Shown here in pieces: positions 59,790 through 64,000 of a stretch of DNA of 64,000 nucleotides (its first letter is position 1; every line of letters begins with the position of its first letter). The stretch comes from Ifrita kowaldi. Its lineage: Eukaryota; Chordata; Aves; Passeriformes; Cinclosomatidae. The stretch covers positions 397,902 to 461,901 of the forward strand of contig VZRS01014568.1 of NCBI GenBank assembly GCA_013398055.1, given 5' to 3'. The notes beneath the pieces were generated by a model. The model did no database searches. It was not told where the DNA came from and saw nothing but the letters and a program-made list of their open reading frames with translations. A program made the position numbers and the translations under genes.

Positions 59790-62700
59790 GTGAGTAGTTA
59801 CACACTTCTTAAAGCAACAATCTGAAAGTTAAATCTTAATATTGACAAAAATGCTGTAAGAAAGCTGCCTTTTGTGAATTAAGTTTTGTGCAGAAGTGAG
59901 CTCTGTAGTGTGTGATTTTTCAGTGTCCCCAAGTTTAATTCCACCTCCAGCACTCTAACACATTACCGTGCTTTTGTCTCTTCCTTTCTTGTTTTCACAT
60001 GTTTCTGTCACACCTCCTGTTGTCACTAGGCAGGCTGGTCCAGTAGGACCCCAGAGCCTGGTGTGTCACGTAGAAACTCTTGATGCTGATGATGCAGAGA
60101 GGAAGGAGCAAAACTAGAGTGTGTGCTTGGCCCTTTGTTGTATGCTATACAGAGAGGAAAAGGTTTTTGTTTGCAAATGCCGTCAGCTTTCTTGTCAGCA
60201 AAACTCACTCTATTAATGTCTACTTGCAAGAGTGGTATACCTTTGATTTGTTAAAATCAGTTGTGACTCAGACCTGCAACTATTAAGTTTTTGGGAGGAT
60301 GTGGGTGTGTTTGTACGTATCAGTTCAAGTAGAGGATTCTTCCAAGCCCAAGTTTGTTGGTGTTTTATTGTGTGTTTCTAAAAATGTAACAGGTTTTGAA
60401 ATCAGAAGCAGAGCATTGTCAGAAGCAACCACAATTCTTTCACTTGTGGGCTATGCAGTTTTATAATAGTTACTTCTATGGTCAAGTACTTAATCCTGCC
60501 CACAAGAGTAACTGCAAGTTAAGTGAGTCTTTAGGCAATGAATGTTTATTTGTCCGTCCTGCATTTCTGTAACTTAAACCTGTGTTCACTTAGCCCAACA
60601 TCCCCAGGTAGAATGAGATCTGAGTTTTCCTGCTGCATATGTCAATCTTATTTGTTAGAAGTATGTAACCTAATGGGTTTTATGTTTCAAGGCCACTTCA
60701 GAATTATTTCATGGTTAGGATGGCAGACGGGAAGCACAGAGAATTGCTGAGCTAAATATCTGAATTGTTCAAGGTCAACATACAAAAATGGAGGTAGTGA
60801 CTTATATTCCTTTATTTCTGTGAAGGTCTGTGTCCAGAACAATTTGAAGGTGATCTCTTAATTGTTGCAGCTTTGTACAAAGGCAAAAAAAAATTCCACA
60901 AACTTGAACCTTTGAAAGAAGCTGACAGCTTTGGACACAGTGCTCTGCCCCAAAGTGCACTTACAACCTGATGGCTTCTTTTCAAAATGATTGTCATCGA
61001 ATTTTCTGCTTAGCATGTCATTGTAGAGAACGCGCTCCTCGGAGAAAATCGTTGGTGTTCAACATCTGAAGCAAACTTCATGGCTACTGGGGTTAGCTGC
61101 TGCTGGTGTGTAGTTCCCAGTGGTGAAAGTGGTCTTTAACCTCTTGCAGAACAGAGACATTTAACACTGAGAAGAAAAGGACCATTACACTAACAGATGG
61201 ATGGCGTTCAGAGCAATGCATACCAACACAAATGAGTAAACAGCCTATTGCATACCATTTTATACTGCTCAAAATCATGTTAGCTGTGCTCAGCATGGGC
61301 AGTCCAGGATGCTGAGTATTGATAGCAAAGGACTCTATTGCATTTATCTTTTTGCTTCAGAAAAACAATAATCTGTATGGTTTAGACCTAAGTTTCTGCC
61401 GTGTGGCTTCTGATGTATTTCCCTGTCTCTAGGATCTCATAAGAGTTGACGGTGGGTTAGTTTTAACTGGTAGAATTATCTGTATGATAAATTTTTTTTC
61501 TCTTCTTGATCTGTTAGCAAATAAAGCCATTTCATCTTGAAATGTGTTCATAAGAGTTAATATTTTCTGCCACAGCAATGGCTCTTGCCGTGCTTTTATC
61601 TAGCAAATTATTACTGCCAGTCCAGAGAGCACCTGATTGAATGTTTGATACTGCACAGTCTACCAGGTACAGGGGATTTCAGACTTGGTTTGCTTCCTTT
61701 TCTTAACTATGTGTGACTGAAAAGCAGCAGAGTAGAGATAACAATCTGTTTAAACTGGACCTTAATGATGAACTGCATATAATGAAGCAGAAAAGATTGT
61801 ATTTTGCCAGAAGAGCTGAATGCAACAGCCAGAGATAATTAATTGCTTTAAGAAATGAAGAACTGTTGCGATAGCAGCCATTCCTGCAAAAGGAGCTGGC
61901 AAGTTGTAGCAGAAACCCAATCTGCAGCTGGAAACAAAGAACAGAGACTAATCAAGTGACTTGTCCAAGATTATTCAGGAGACCTGTTAAATAAACAGTG
62001 TAAGAATCCAGTCCCTTACTGTAGACAGAATTGTCCACTGGCTCTGAAGGAAGATAATCTTTCTGCTACGCAGTTTAAATCTAAGAGTATTACCGTATGA
62101 GCTAGTTACACTTACTGATGCAAACTAGCAACAAGTAGTTATACAAAAATTTTATAAATCCCCCACTTGTTTGAACTACAAATGAGTTTCCTGTAGATTT
62201 ATTGTGAACGACTGAAGGATTGCTTTTATTTCATTCTTTTCTGCTGCTGAAGTGATCACTAGCTGGGTGTTAAAGATTTACGGGGGAGTAGGGGGAACCC
62301 AGATCATAGAAACTCTTCCTGGTATTCTGGATTTTAGTATTCAAGTAATAGGTTCTTTAAAGAAGTTCTTGAAACAATTAGTGAAGTGAAAGAATTGTTG
62401 TTTTCATGTGATTTCTGTGTTCACTGTAGTCTGATGTTTAGGAAGGAACCAGTTTTAGCCTCAACATCTTGTTAAATAAACATCATTTGCCCAAACTTCT
62501 TGAAATGTTGCTGGGTCAGGACTTGAGGGAGTTTTGTATGTGTTTTGATTTTAATTTCTGCAGCAGCAAACTGTTTCAGTAAGGACTTCCAGTACTCTGC
62601 GCGGTCTGTTGTTTGTATTGCCTTCTGTTTAACAAACTTTCTCTCTGATTTTCAGCAACAGACTGTGCTGTGCAAACCCTCATCAAAAGTAAACTTTTTT

Positions 62701-64000
62701 CCCAGGTCCACTTGAATTCCATTTTAATCACTTGGAATGAATCTCAAGTTTCTTGACATCTGTGTCTGTCCATTCATGTGTTGGTTTTGGGGCTGTCTTT
62801 TTTTTTTTTTTTTTTTGTTTCATTCCCACCCCCACTTAAAAGCAGCTCTGTTTCCCTTCTTCCATGCACACCCTCATCATTGAGCAGAGCTCCTGTGGTC
62901 AGTAGCAGTCAGAGCCGAGCAGAGTGAAATGCTGTCGGTGCCTGTCGTGGGCCTGCCTCTTTGTTGCCTTCCCATGGAATGTGGAGGAGATGAGAGAAAA
63001 CAGGAGGGAGATGAAACAGGGGGGCACAGCCAGTCCTGGAGCCTAGAAAGGTCTCTCCTTGCCATTCTTGTATCTAAATCACCTGCAAGCCTGCAGCTGG
63101 GTAGTTTGTATATTTTTTTCATGGAGCACGGAGTAAGTAAACTCTCTCTTACAGCAAATGACTTTATGGAATAGGAAAAAACGTTATATGATTTCCTTGA
63201 AGAAAAAAAAATTGCTCAACTCCATTTCACTGGTAGTGTAGGCAAAATTTATGTAAATGTTTGCTTCGTTCCTCCTTAAGCTTCCTGCTTTATTTTAAAA
63301 ATGTAATAGATACATTTCAGATAGCTCTCTGTAGCTACTTAGTTTGAATAGGCAATGAGTGTTCTCAGCTGCGTGCACAGCAGCAGCAGATGGTTCAGTT
63401 GTTCTCATTGCAGCTAATGCAGTCACAGCCCAGCCGTGTTACAGGCTGACTTCAGCTCTCTGCAGAAGGCAGGGCTATTCTGGAGGCAGGAATGTGGTTG
63501 CACTTGGCATTGCAACCTGAAAATACCGGTTCTTTTTCATACCCTTGTTGCTTTTCCGTCCTCCCTGGGGCTCGCTGTGAACTTCATGTCACATAGTTTA
63601 ACAAAAGGAGTGTTGCTAAGTATATAATTCACCTGTGTTAGTTGCAAGGTGACATTTGGGATTGATATGATGAGGCATTGTTCCCTGGGCATGGTGAACC
63701 ACGCAGGACATGGTGTGTTAGGTAGTTGGCTCTGGCTGTTCAGTCAATGCAATTGTGTTGGACAGGGTGCCCTGTTTCCTGTTTAGGTGAGTCACCTCCT
63801 TTGGAGGAGGGAGCTGTTGGCCATGCACAGCACTAGGAAGGAGATGTGTCCCACTAGCTGTGTGTTGGATTTCCAGCTTTAGCTTCTGGTATAAACTCTT
63901 CAGCAGTGTGTTTATGTGCAATTATTTTGGGGAGCATAGTGTATATGTGTAGGTGTTTCAATCTGCCAAGCATAACTTTTTTCACATGCTGTTGTACACA
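59790..64000 (+). other. EPB41L5 second coding intron (right part cut off)
   Basis: AT-rich intron without a recognisable further EPB41L5 exon. It contains a 19-T run at 62798-62816 and a GC-raised block at about 62830-63080 with incidental open frames. I recognise no CR1 copy here. Confidence 0.6.
62798..62816. repeat. poly(T) run
   Basis: Nineteen consecutive T residues. It could be the reversed tail of a retrocopy, but the DNA to its left (the would-be body on the minus strand) shows no gene that I recognise. Confidence 0.85.

Larger units (their letters stand above)
49256..64000 (+). other. EPB41L5: EPB41L5 gene, 5' coding part (two coding exons seen)
   Basis: EPB41L5 (Yurt/YMO1 family) is a FERM-domain scaffold of the cell cortex. 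In vertebrates it binds Crumbs proteins to limit apical membrane and supports focal adhesions through paxillin while weakening cadherin contacts during epithelial-mesenchymal transition. The two coding exons here (residues 1-95 of about 730) give the basic N-terminus and the first part of the FERM F1 lobe. The intron between them is 10.2 kb. The next segment expected from the family (starting HWLDGTKSIKK) was not found, so the second intron extends past the window edge. The gene is in tandem with PTPN4 as in human 2q14. Confidence 0.93.

Noticed and set aside
59790..64000. Third EPB41L5 coding exon
   Set aside because: The segment expected next in the family (HWLDGTKSIKK) was not found in any frame, so it lies beyond the window.

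Overview
The window is a piece of vertebrate nuclear DNA, almost certainly from a bird and probably from a passerine. Coding exons are short and separated by long AT-rich introns with GT-AG borders. The recognisable interspersed repeats are CR1 LINE fragments, the usual avian retrotransposon. A minus-strand element near 57.2 kb joins a CR1-type 3' tail to the 3' half of a tRNA-Ile-like sequence, which is the layout of the TguSINE1 family known from passerines. There are no operons, phage, CRISPR arrays or other prokaryotic features.

Two plus-strand protein-coding genes run in tandem. From 4.2 to about 46.1 kb lies the 3' two thirds of PTPN4, a non-receptor tyrosine phosphatase with FERM, PDZ and PTP domains. 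Sixteen coding exons (654 codons including the stop) cover the end of the FERM domain, a Ser/Pro-rich linker, the PDZ domain, the PDZ-PTP linker and the whole phosphatase domain with its pTyr loop, WPD loop, catalytic P-loop and Q-loop. Every exon joins the next in frame. Counting back from the stop, and assuming the human length of 926 residues, puts the catalytic residues at the human numbers D820, C852 and R858, so the region shows no net length change. The stop codon at 39644-39646 is followed by a candidate 3' UTR of about 6.5 kb with several poly(A) signals, the last and best placed at 46117. The exons upstream of 4206 (start of the gene and most of the FERM domain) lie outside the window.

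From about 46.1 to 48.3 kb is intergenic DNA. A CpG island at 48.3-48.9 kb, with Sp1-type GC boxes and one unresolved base (N at 48516), is the probable promoter of EPB41L5, the band 4.1-like FERM protein (Yurt/YMO1 family). Its first coding exon is at 49256-49440 (ATG at 49261) and the second at 59685-59789. The rest of the gene continues beyond the right edge. The PTPN4 to EPB41L5 order and orientation match the human chromosome 2q14 region.

The two proteins are distant relatives through their FERM domains but act separately: PTPN4 in synaptic and survival signalling, EPB41L5 in epithelial polarity, adhesion and epithelial-mesenchymal transition. The more unusual signals are non-coding. They are a CpG-dense patch in the last PTPN4 intron carrying a strong CTCF-type motif and a phase-compatible open reading frame, a second strong CTCF-type motif in the opposite orientation in EPB41L5 intron 1 (together a convergent pair enclosing the PTPN4 3' end and the EPB41L5 promoter), the tRNA-Ile/CR1 SINE, and a few GC-rich or palindromic blocks of unknown origin. 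I found no new multi-gene system.
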